A DNA stretch of 36,493 nucleotides from Nitrospirota bacterium (GTDB lineage: Bacteria; Nitrospirota; JAOUDF01). The position numbers were made by a program, and so were the translations under genes. Shown piece by piece: positions 26,915 through 34,406 of this stretch. Positions within the stretch are counted from its first letter, which is position 1. Each line of letters opens with the position of its first letter. Under the pieces are notes generated by a model that was not told the origin of the DNA, did no database searches, and saw nothing but the letters and a program-made list of their open reading frames with translations. Where the stretch lies: positions 1 to 36,493 of the forward strand of contig JAOUDF010000004.1 in assembly GCA_029859385.1 (NCBI GenBank). Reading direction: 5' to 3'.

Positions 26915-26941
26915 GAAAAAAGGCTGCCTGATTAGGCAGCC
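26915..26941 (-). terminator. Intrinsic terminator of the tRNA pair
   Basis: An 8-bp stem GGCTGCCT/AGGCAGCC with a 4-nt loop (26922-26941), followed on the minus strand by TTTTTT. It ends just after tRNA-Glu. Confidence 0.88.
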
Positions 26942-26951
26942 TTCTGATGTA

Positions 26952-27026
26952 TGGTAGTCCCAAGGGGAATCGAACCCCTGCTTCCGCCGTGAGAGGGCGG
27001 CGTCCTGACCGCTAGACGATGGGACC
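26952..27026 (-). tRNA. tRNA-Glu, anticodon CUC
   Basis: 75 nt with encoded CCA. The acceptor arm GGTCCCA pairs with TGGGACT, the D arm contains TCTAGCGGTCAGGA, the anticodon stem CCGCC/GGCGG encloses CTCTCAC, so the anticodon is CTC, and the T arm has GGTTCGATTCC. It reads GAG only. Confidence 0.96.
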
Positions 27027-27041
27027 ATATGGGTGGTAATT

Positions 27042-27115
27042 TGGCTGGGGGACTAGGATTCGAACCTAGGTAAACGGAGTCAGAGTCCGTTGTCCTACCG
27101 CTAGACGATCCCCCA
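27042..27115 (-). tRNA. tRNA-Gln, anticodon CUG
   Basis: 74 nt with encoded CCA. Acceptor TGGGGGA pairs with TCCCCCA, the anticodon stem ACGGA/TCCGT encloses CTCTGAC giving anticodon CTG, and the T arm has GGTTCGAATCC. It lies 15 bp upstream of tRNA-Glu in the same transcript and reads CAG only. Confidence 0.96.
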
Positions 27116-27135
27116 TCATTTGCGACAGACTGCAC

Positions 27136-27164
27136 AATTTAGTAAAAAACCTTCGAGCTGTCAA
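27136..27164 (-). promoter_or_regulatory. Sigma-70-type promoter of the tRNA-Gln/tRNA-Glu unit
   Basis: On the minus strand TTGACA (27164-27159), 17 bp, then TAAATT (27141-27136), 20 bp before tRNA-Gln. No GC discriminator typical of stringent promoters was obvious. Confidence 0.75.
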
Positions 27165-27365
27165 GGGGTAAGCATCTTATCTGACGAAGACAAAACAAGT
27201 CAAGGTGTCTGTGCAGATCGATCTAACGGCCAAGCATTATGGAGGGAGCAACGTGTGCCAACAGGACAGTTATAATCGCCAAGAGTCGTCAAATGGCGCA
27301 AAAATTTCCGCATTTTACCGTGGAAATGGTATACTGCATCCATACCCCAGGTACGGAGGAGGGCT

Positions 27366-28007
27366 ATGATAAAAGACGCTACCCAAGTCTATATGGATAT
27401 GCTCAAGGCGACGCAGAAGGTAGAAAAGGGCCACGAGTACGGTAAGAGCGGTCAGCAGGGCAGAGGGGTCGAAGGGAAGGAAGTCGGAGGAGACCGGGTA
27501 ACGCTTAATGCCTCGAGGAATGAAGTCGTCACCTACAGTAAACCTGTAGGCGAGGCTGCCAGGTTCCTCGTTACCAGCCAGATAGTTTCGACGCTTGTTA
27601 CCCAGCAAAGCGGGGTTGGTGCCATCGGCGAGGAAGGGGGAACCCTTAATAGTCAGATAGCGCAACTCTTCGGAAAGCTCGGTATCTCGACCACCCTCGA
27701 TATCGGGGGAGGCAACACCGCAGATTTGGCCAACCTGTCCCAAGCCGATGCCCAGGCACTGATTGCCTCCGATGGCTACTGGGGCGTGGAACAGACCTCG
27801 GACAGAATAGCAGCCTTTGCCCTCAACGCCGCGGGCAACGATCCGGAAAAACTGCAAAAGGTAAAGAACGCCGTGATGCAGGGGTATGAGATGGCGAAGG
27901 TCTCTTTTGGCGGTTTTCTTCCCGACATCTCCGAAAAAACCATCGATGCCGTCCTTGCCAAGCTCAACAATCCTTCACAGCAGGACGACCAGAACGTAAC
28001 CGCTTAA
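27366..28007 (+). CDS. Uncharacterised 213-aa protein
   Basis: It has GGAGGAGGG before the ATG, so it is well supported as a gene. There is no signal peptide, membrane helix or enzyme motif. The N-terminal third is polar and Gly/Lys-rich. The C-terminal part (DGYWGVEQTSDRIAAFALN ... GNDPEKLQKVKNAVMQGYE ... SFGGFLPDISEKTIDAVLAKL) resembles a family common in Geobacter-like genomes that is often labelled 'hydrogenase-4 component G' or DUF5610, a label with no functional basis here. It stands alone, with a TATACT about 30 bp before its Shine-Dalgarno. Confidence 0.7.
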   Translation: MIKDATQVYMDMLKATQKVEKGHEYGKSGQQGRGVEGKEVGGDRVTLNASRNEVVTYSKPVGEAARFLVTSQIVSTLVTQQSGVGAIGEEGGTLNSQIAQLFGKLGISTTLDIGGGNTADLANLSQADAQALIASDGYWGVEQTSDRIAAFALNAAGNDPEKLQKVKNAVMQGYEMAKVSFGGFLPDISEKTIDAVLAKLNNPSQQDDQNVTA

Positions 28008-28109
28008 TACAGGTGTGTCTGCGGTAACCCACATCAGGCCGCAGCTCGCATGACTTGCTCTCCTTTCTTCCCCCTTTACACCCCATCCACCGGGGCGTAA
28101 ACTTCCCCC

Positions 28110-31100
28110 ATGCAGACCGATACCCTCCATATCCTGCCTTCCTCTCTCTCGGTTCTCCGGCATGAACGCGATGCGCTCCTCAAGGCCCCAGGCGGCACAC
28201 TTGGTGGAACCCGGTACCTGACGCTGCCCCAGCTTGCGGAACGGATTGCCGGCGCACCTTTTGAAGGAAACCGCATCGAAGGATTCGGGAAAAAAGCCCT
28301 CCTTGCCAGCATCTGCAGGAAACGTGAGGCAGGCAGCGCCTCTTACGCAGGAGGGTCGGGTACTCTACGCCTGCTTCTCTCGCTCATTGAGGAGCTAAGG
28401 GCCGCCGGTGTATCGCCCCGGCAGTTCGACGAGGCCACATCGACCCTTTTCCCTCCCCTTCGAGAGAAATACAAGGGTATCGCGGAGCTATACGGTTGCT
28501 TCGAGGCGGAGATGGAACGGCTTGGGCTGTGCGACCAGACCACACTCTACCGCCGTGCCATCGAACGGGTGTCCGGCGGCTTCATACCTCCTGTGCTGCA
28601 AGGCGTGCGAGAGCTCCGGGTATCCGATATCTATGACCTTACCTGGCTCCAGGTAGAGCTGCTGGGAGCCCTTGCCCGAGTGGTCAGCGTCTTTATCACG
28701 CTTCCGTGGGACCCCTCTAGGGCTTCGGTCTTCGGCGCCGTCTCCGGCACCCTGTCCCGCTTTGAGGCATTGGGGGGCGAGAACCTCCGGCTGGAGGTCG
28801 AGTTCGACGACCTCTGCGGCACTGACAACCTTTCCCCGCTTCGCCGCCGTTTCCTTTCCACGAGCCCGACTGCTCTGCCTTCCGCCGAGCTGCCCAGGGT
28901 CATCACCGCCCGGGGCCACTACCCCCAGTGCGAAGCCATCGGCCGCGAGGTGCGCCTGCTGCTGGATGACGGCGTTTCTCCCACCGACATATTCGTGGCC
29001 TTCCGCGATCTTTCGGTCTACGGCCCTATGATGGAGGACGTCTTCCGTCGCTACCGCATCCCTCTCTCCTTCCGTCGCGGCATGCCTCTGGCTATGTCGC
29101 CGCTGGTAAAGGCGGCACTGGCAGTCTTTGAGGTCATCGGGAGCCGCTTCGAGCGGGAGGAGATGCTCCGGCTGTTGAAATCGGGCTATTTCGAACCCTT
29201 CGTCAAAAAAGCCGACGGCTCTCCCTGTACTCCGGAAGAGGTGGAGGGACATGTCCTCCAGGCCGGAATTATCGACGACCGGGAGGGCGGCGGCTGGGAA
29301 CAGCGCCTCCGCGCCTATGCAGCCAAAGAGGGGTCGCCTGATATCAACGCCTTGCGGGAGGGGGTGTCTGCCTGCCTGCTAAGGCTCAAGGCCCTCGGTA
29401 AACCGATGCCGGTGACCGATTTCGGTGATGTCTTTCGCCGTTATCTCCGAAATGCCGGTCTCTATCGCATGGCGCTCATCCCCGGCGAGACCTTCGAGCG
29501 GGATGCCCGCTCCCTGGGGCTCCTGGAGGAAACCATTTTGGAAATAGCGGAGATATACCGAAGACTGGGTGATACGGAGCCGGTGACCGCCCCTCAATTC
29601 TACCGTCTTCTCCTGTCGGCCATGGAGGGGAAGTCACTGGGCAGCCCCGCGGAGGAAGGGGTGGCCGTACTGAGTTTTCACGACCTGCGGGGGTTGAGCG
29701 CGCCCCGCCTGTTCCTCGGCGGACTCAACGAGGGGGAGGCGCCTGCTCCCTCCGCTCCCGACCCGCTGATGCCCGATACCGAGCGGCAGGCACTCAACAG
29801 CGCCCTCAGGAAAAAGGTCTTTCGCGCCACAAACGAACAGGCCCAGTCTGAGCCGCTCCTCTTCGCCATGGCCCTGGCTGCGGGGGAGCGGATAACCTTT
29901 TCCTGGTCCTGCACCGATATTTCCGGTCGCGAGACCCTCCCCTCCTTTTTCCTGAGGGAACTGGGCATTACCCATGACCGAAAGGAACCGGCTGCCGGTT
30001 TCGCCCCGCTGGCCGATGCCATGGAACCACAGGAGGTGGAGACAGCCCTCTTCCGTAACCTGTTCGGCCGTTCCCGCGTCGATGAGGAAGGCTTGTCCGG
30101 CGCCCTCACGCGGCTCCTGCCGGAACGGCTGGCTTCGCTGCCCTCAATGATGGAGACCGTGCGGCGCGAGGCCCTGCGGCAGGTCGTCGAACAGGACGGC
30201 GCAGTGACGGCGGGCCCCTTCTCCGGCCGTCTTTCGGGCGACGACATCCGGCGGATACTCCGGGAGCGCGTCTTCCCCGACATCCAGCCCTGGAGCGCCA
30301 CCGCAATGGAGCAGTATGCCGCCTGTCCCTACGTATTCTTCTCTCAAAGGGTGCTGGGGATACTGGAGGAGGAAAAGCCTTCGCTGGAGATGGAGCGGAG
30401 CGAGGAAGGGAGCCTGGTCCACGCCGCCCTCCGCGAAGGATTCCAGCGCTTGTACGACAAGAAATTGGTACCGCTCACCGGCAGGCCCGAGGAAAGAGAA
30501 GTCTTTTTCGAGGCAGCAAATCAGGTTATCCGCCGATGGGAGGAGGAACGTTCCACGGGGAACATGGTGTTGTGGCAGGCGCGGAAAAAGGAGCTGCTGA
30601 CCGTGCTGGGGTGGATGCTCGATCACGAACCGGCCCTCGAGGCGGATGGTTTCATCCCCTCGCGGTTTGAGGCAGCCTTCGGCGATGAGGCCAGCCCCAT
30701 GACCCTGACCGGTCTGCAGGGGGAGCAGGTGGCGCTTAAGGGGAGGATCGACCGGATTGACCTCAAACCCGACGGGCTGCGGGTGGTGGACTATAAGCAC
30801 AGCAGCAGCCTCGACAAGAAGGCCATGACCAACCCCGATACCTGGGGGGTGTCGTCGTTCCAGCTCCCGGTCTATCTTATGGCGGCAAAGCGGCTTTTCC
30901 CGGAACATGCGGTGCATATCGATGCCCTCATCTATCTGCTCAAGAAGTACGACAAGCCATGGCAGTCCAGCGGCGACCCGTCGGAGCTGCTGACGGAGAA
31001 TTCCGAAAGACGCCGGGCGCTGATGAACGAGGGTGCTCCGGCCTTTATCGACCGAGCCATAGCCCTGGTCGAGAGGATACGGAGCGGCGAGTTTGCCGTC

Positions 31101-31187
31101 TGGCCCATGGAATGCCCCGACTACTGCGACTATCGCGGCATCTGCCGGTATGAGAAGAGGGGGGAGGGGAGTGTCAATGCCGAATGA
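28110..31187 (+). CDS. AddB/RexB-like PD-(D/E)XK nuclease with Fe-S-type cysteines
   Basis: A 1025-aa double-strand-break repair subunit. The N-terminal two thirds has the layout of an inactivated helicase (LHILPSSLSVLRHERDALL near the start, without a Walker A). The C-terminal RecB-type nuclease begins WSATAMEQYAACPYVFF. It has GSLVHAALREGF near 775 and the catalytic GRIDRIDL...VVDYKHSS near 890. C739 together with C1002, C1006 and C1012 (CPDYCDYRGIC) would hold a 4Fe-4S cluster as in AddB. No strong Shine-Dalgarno precedes the ATG. Its normal partner, an AddA-type helicase-nuclease, begins in an 11-bp overlap but is truncated, so this enzyme may be orphaned. Confidence 0.88.
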   Translation: MQTDTLHILPSSLSVLRHERDALLKAPGGTLGGTRYLTLPQLAERIAGAPFEGNRIEGFGKKALLASICRKREAGSASYAGGSGTLRLLLSLIEELRAAGVSPRQFDEATSTLFPPLREKYKGIAELYGCFEAEMERLGLCDQTTLYRRAIERVSGGFIPPVLQGVRELRVSDIYDLTWLQVELLGALARVVSVFITLPWDPSRASVFGAVSGTLSRFEALGGENLRLEVEFDDLCGTDNLSPLRRRFLSTSPTALPSAELPRVITARGHYPQCEAIGREVRLLLDDGVSPTDIFVAFRDLSVYGPMMEDVFRRYRIPLSFRRGMPLAMSPLVKAALAVFEVIGSRFEREEMLRLLKSGYFEPFVKKADGSPCTPEEVEGHVLQAGIIDDREGGGWEQRLRAYAAKEGSPDINALREGVSACLLRLKALGKPMPVTDFGDVFRRYLRNAGLYRMALIPGETFERDARSLGLLEETILEIAEIYRRLGDTEPVTAPQFYRLLLSAMEGKSLGSPAEEGVAVLSFHDLRGLSAPRLFLGGLNEGEAPAPSAPDPLMPDTERQALNSALRKKVFRATNEQAQSEPLLFAMALAAGERITFSWSCTDISGRETLPSFFLRELGITHDRKEPAAGFAPLADAMEPQEVETALFRNLFGRSRVDEEGLSGALTRLLPERLASLPSMMETVRREALRQVVEQDGAVTAGPFSGRLSGDDIRRILRERVFPDIQPWSATAMEQYAACPYVFFSQRVLGILEEEKPSLEMERSEEGSLVHAALREGFQRLYDKKLVPLTGRPEEREVFFEAANQVIRRWEEERSTGNMVLWQARKKELLTVLGWMLDHEPALEADGFIPSRFEAAFGDEASPMTLTGLQGEQVALKGRIDRIDLKPDGLRVVDYKHSSSLDKKAMTNPDTWGVSSFQLPVYLMAAKRLFPEHAVHIDALIYLLKKYDKPWQSSGDPSELLTENSERRRALMNEGAPAFIDRAIALVERIRSGEFAVWPMECPDYCDYRGICRYEKRGEGSVNAE

Positions 31188-31257
31188 AACCCGTTCGGGA
31201 ATGATCACCGAGTTTACCGAAGACCTCTGCGTCGCGGCGGGAGCAGGGAATCGATAG
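31177..31257 (+). pseudogene. Truncated 5' end of an addA/UvrD-type helicase gene
   Basis: Overlapping the addB-like stop by 11 bp is an ATG whose frame gives MPNETRSGMITEFTEDLCVA then AGAGNR and a TAG stop, 26 codons. AddA-type helicases start just so, reaching the Walker A (xAGAGxGKT) within about 30 residues. Here the frame departs from the motif right after AGAG, where TGKT is expected. The remainder of a protein of over 1000 residues is absent; the sequence that follows holds a different set of genes. I read it as a gene broken by insertion of the island. The alternative is an assembly junction. It is too short for the ORF track. Confidence 0.7.
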
Positions 31258-31436
31258 CGGATAAGGTCGGCATTCATTTGCCCTTTTGAAATAACTTGCA
31301 ACGTGTCATTTCGATAGCTAAAAATAACCGGTAATATCAGTCAGCAAAAATCGATGTTGCAGCATCTGGGGTTTGTGACATAAAAATATGCTCTGACTGT
31401 ATTTCAGCTGACAATCAAGCTGCTTAAAGGGTGACA

Positions 31437-32402
31437 GTGGAACGGACGGAGCGATTTCACCGCATCGAACAACTACTCAAGTCTTGCCGTACCGTGCCTC
31501 TGAGAGCGATGGTCAATGACCTTGAGGTCTCGCCGGCTACCGTCAAGCGAGATCTCGAATATCTGCGTAACCGCCTGAATGTCCCAATTGTGTGGGTCCG
31601 GGAGAGGCGGGGCTACATCCTCGACTATGAAGCGCCTCGCAGCGAACTCCCCGGCTTGTGGTTCGGCAGTGCCGAGGCCCATGCCCTCCTCTCCATGGAA
31701 CACCTACTCGAAAACCTTCAGCCGGGGCTCCTCACCCAGCATATCGATCCGCTGAGAAAGCGCATCGTCGCGCTCCTCGAAAAGGGCGATCATTCAGCAG
31801 AAGAAATCAGGCAGCGCATCCGCGTATTGCCCATGGCTTCGCGCCGCGTTGAGTCAAAACATTTCGCGGCAATCGCCGCCGCTCTCCTGCAGCGTAAACG
31901 GCTACATATCACCTACCAGAGCCGTACCAGAGACGAAAAAACAGGAAGGGAAGTGTCGCCCCAACGGCTCGTCCACTACCGTGACAACTGGTATCTCGAC
32001 GCCTGGTGCCACATGCGAAAAGAACTGAGGTCCTTCGCCGTCGACCGTATTGCCTTTACAAAGCTGCTGGATAAAAAGGCCCGCAACGTATCGGAGAGAC
32101 TGCTCGACAAGGTGCTCGCCTCGGGCTACGGCATTATTTCGGGGCAAAAGACAAAAACCGCACGGCTACGCTTCTCCGCCGAGGTATCCCGCTGGGTGTC
32201 TGACGAGCAGTGGCATCCGAGGCAAAAAGGATGGTTCGAGGGCGAGCGCTGGCTGCTTGAGTTGCCCTACTCCGGGGATACTGAACTCCTAATGGACATT
32301 CTTCGCTACGGCCCGGATGTAGCGGTTGTTAGCCCGCCGGAGCTGAGAGAGAAGGTTGTCGAAAAAATGCGTGAAACGCTGGAGATGTACGAAAATGAAT
32401 GA
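31437..32402 (+). CDS. WYL-domain transcriptional regulator (HTH-WYL-WCX)
   Basis: A 321-aa regulator. An N-terminal DeoR/HTH_11-like winged helix occupies 1-60 (FHRIEQLLKSCRTVPLRAMV, then VSPATVKRDLEYLR). The WYL domain is at about 145-215 with the namesake W185-Y186-L187 in RDNWYLDAWC. A C-terminal WCX region covers about 235-315. WYL proteins bind nucleotides or nucleic acid and often control defence islands. I prefer GTG at 31437 because GTG at 31431 touches its own Shine-Dalgarno (AAAGGG). It is the first gene of the island and 101 bp before the next, so it may control the downstream operon from separate transcription. Confidence 0.88.
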   Translation: MERTERFHRIEQLLKSCRTVPLRAMVNDLEVSPATVKRDLEYLRNRLNVPIVWVRERRGYILDYEAPRSELPGLWFGSAEAHALLSMEHLLENLQPGLLTQHIDPLRKRIVALLEKGDHSAEEIRQRIRVLPMASRRVESKHFAAIAAALLQRKRLHITYQSRTRDEKTGREVSPQRLVHYRDNWYLDAWCHMRKELRSFAVDRIAFTKLLDKKARNVSERLLDKVLASGYGIISGQKTKTARLRFSAEVSRWVSDEQWHPRQKGWFEGERWLLELPYSGDTELLMDILRYGPDVAVVSPPELREKVVEKMRETLEMYENE

Positions 32403-32503
32403 TTAGCGAGTGTATCACGTGGTGAGGCTGTGGGTGTGGTAGTGTAACCATGCTCGAAGAACGGTTCTTGTTTTTAAGGGACTTCTCAACCACGGGAGGG
32501 CAT

Positions 32504-33049
32504 ATGAAAAGGTTGACCACAGCGGAACTCAATCAACTCCGCGATAACCTTAAAAAGAGCGACAGAGAACATAACGGCGAGAGGGTAGAGACGGAGAACA
32601 GGATATTCTGGCAATCTAAATTGGTCTACTGGGCATCAAAAGCTCCGCGAACCAGGGTGTCGGTAGAGATAGTCGACCATTTCGACGCCCGGGGGATGAA
32701 ATGTATTTACGGCCGTGGCGATCATTTCCAGCGGAGCTATCACATGGATATCTGGAAGACCAGCAAAGGGCGCGTTCTGATGCGATTCTGGTCTCGGAAC
32801 ATAGATGTTGAATGGTGCTCATACGAGGTCAAGGGGCTCGATTTGCGCAAGATACCTGATTTGCCAGGTCCTGGCAGTTATGCAGATTGGTGGATACCTA
32901 AGAGCGTGCGCGCCGAGTATGATGCATGGATATTGTATGATTTCTCGTCAGATGAAATCCCGGATTGGTTGAATGGCGACAGGGAAAAGTGCACAACAAT
33001 AGAAATGTTCCGGGTAAGGAAGTCGAGTATGGACACGGCGGATGTTTAA
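32504..33049 (+). CDS. Unrecognised 181-aa island protein
   Basis: I do not recognise the family. The start is ATG at 32504 with GGGAGG four bases upstream; the track's 32450 start is less likely. The protein is soluble, without signal or membrane segment. It is rich in aromatic residues (FWQSKLVYWASKAPRTRVSV, YHMDIWKTSKGRVLMRFWSR), with a predicted alpha start and beta-rich middle. No catalytic signature is clear. It lies between the WYL regulator and the 430-aa gene, 62 bp before the latter, in the same direction. It could be a small specificity or accessory subunit; that is a guess. Confidence 0.65.
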   Translation: MKRLTTAELNQLRDNLKKSDREHNGERVETENRIFWQSKLVYWASKAPRTRVSVEIVDHFDARGMKCIYGRGDHFQRSYHMDIWKTSKGRVLMRFWSRNIDVEWCSYEVKGLDLRKIPDLPGPGSYADWWIPKSVRAEYDAWILYDFSSDEIPDWLNGDREKCTTIEMFRVRKSSMDTADV

Positions 33050-33111
33050 AACAATGGCTCTACATCCAAGACATTCAACATAAGGGCAAGCGACTAGAGT
33101 AGAGGAAACAT

Positions 33112-34404
33112 ATGGTTAACAGTAGTTGGGGCTTACTTGGTCTGGAATCTCTTTCTAGTGCTCGTCGCACACGCTCGCTCGGTGTGGGAGCCGCCGTGCG
33201 TATATTCAATGACCTTGCTGTACCAGGAATGGGGAATGTCTGGTTCGGTAAACAGTTATTTCTGGCAACGCTGGGCGTAGCGGTAGTGGACCTTGCCAGA
33301 AGCAACGGCACACAACTCCAAAACATTGAGGTAGCGAACGCTATCGAAGCGATGGCTTGCTGGTTGGCATTAAAGGATAACGGCTGGAAATCTGATCCAC
33401 GTCTGCGCGGTGCAGAGAAAATGAAGGGCGAGAGAAAGGTACCTTCCTTTAAGTATGCTCGCAAACGAGAGTTTTATGTAACTCAGCCTATGCGCATGGC
33501 GACAGTGCAGCCACTTCCGGCGCTTGGTGTTGTTGAAACCGCAGGCAGCCGGTTCAATGCTTTTACATGTTCGCGGTACGGGCATGACTTCATCGAAGCA
33601 ATGTGCATTGATTATAAAGATATTATTGAGCATTTGAGAGGTTGGGTACGAGGCGACGCTGTGAAAGTGGCTAAACTGCGAACGGTGTTGTCGCCACTTG
33701 AACAAATGCCCAAGGGCGCCAGAGAGTTTTTGAAAGAGAGGCTGATTCAAGGCGGTATTCAGGAAAGTGACACGAACAAAGGGCGACGTCGTGCGGCCCT
33801 TGCCTGGGTCGAGTCTCTGCGGGAACACCCAACCCAGGAACTAGCCTGGAGAAGCAAGCCCCTGGTGATTGATGATGCTCATTGGAGCGACCTGCACGCC
33901 GGTGCTCGTTTCTTCATAGCGCGGGACGCCGCGATTCGTGTGCTGGATCGGCTTGAGACATGTGTCGACAATCAGGCGGAGCAGCGCTTCTCGCTAGTTG
34001 ATCGGATACCCAAAGACATCAGAGAGGCGATTAACTCCTTGCGAGTCTGCGCTGACACCTTTTTACAAATCCAGCACAGGAACGAACTTGCAAACGCTTT
34101 TTGCGAGGAATGTAGGGATTTGGATGATCTGAGACTGCTCGCTAAACTCGTCGGACGTGACAACCACGGGCTTCGCATTCAGGATCATATTATCCTGCCC
34201 GGCCCTGCATTCAGGGGTGAAACGAAATCCGGTCAATCTCAAATGGAGGAAGAGGGCGGCGAGAGTGTCCAGGGTGCCATCAAGTGGCCGGAAGGGATTT
34301 CGTACCGGATTCAAAATTTATTTCTCCTGAATCTCGATCTTCACGGTGAACTTTCCGAGTGGCTAGGTGCGGCGACTGTTTCTGCTGCTGGCGAGGAGGA
34401 ATAA
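33112..34404 (+). CDS. Unrecognised 430-aa island protein, translationally linked to the PLD protein
   Basis: I do not recognise the family. The ATG follows GAGGAAA. The N-terminus (GAAVRIFNDLAVPGMGNVWF, then GKQLFLATLGVAVVDLA) is mildly hydrophobic but is not a clear membrane helix. The middle and C-terminal parts are charged and mostly helical (e.g. FCEECRDLDDLRLLAKLVGRD). No Walker, nuclease or methylase motif was seen. Its stop is two bases before the start of the PLD gene, whose Shine-Dalgarno lies within its last codons, so the two products are probably made in fixed ratio and may form a complex. By eye the GC content is below that of the host genes. Confidence 0.7.
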   Translation: MVNSSWGLLGLESLSSARRTRSLGVGAAVRIFNDLAVPGMGNVWFGKQLFLATLGVAVVDLARSNGTQLQNIEVANAIEAMACWLALKDNGWKSDPRLRGAEKMKGERKVPSFKYARKREFYVTQPMRMATVQPLPALGVVETAGSRFNAFTCSRYGHDFIEAMCIDYKDIIEHLRGWVRGDAVKVAKLRTVLSPLEQMPKGAREFLKERLIQGGIQESDTNKGRRRAALAWVESLREHPTQELAWRSKPLVIDDAHWSDLHAGARFFIARDAAIRVLDRLETCVDNQAEQRFSLVDRIPKDIREAINSLRVCADTFLQIQHRNELANAFCEECRDLDDLRLLAKLVGRDNHGLRIQDHIILPGPAFRGETKSGQSQMEEEGGESVQGAIKWPEGISYRIQNLFLLNLDLHGELSEWLGAATVSAAGEEE

Positions 34405-34406
34405 AC

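Noticed and set aside
27293-27320. TGGCGCAAAAATTTCC as a sigma-54 promoter
   Set aside because: The -12 GC dinucleotide is not at the required spacing.
27239-27445. 68-aa ORF after the tRNAs
   Set aside because: It overlaps the better supported gene at 27366 in another frame and has no recognisable content.
32450-32475. Short hairpin AAGAA-CGG-TTCTT followed by GTTTTT after the WYL gene as a terminator
   Set aside because: A 5-bp AU-rich stem is too weak; chance is likely.
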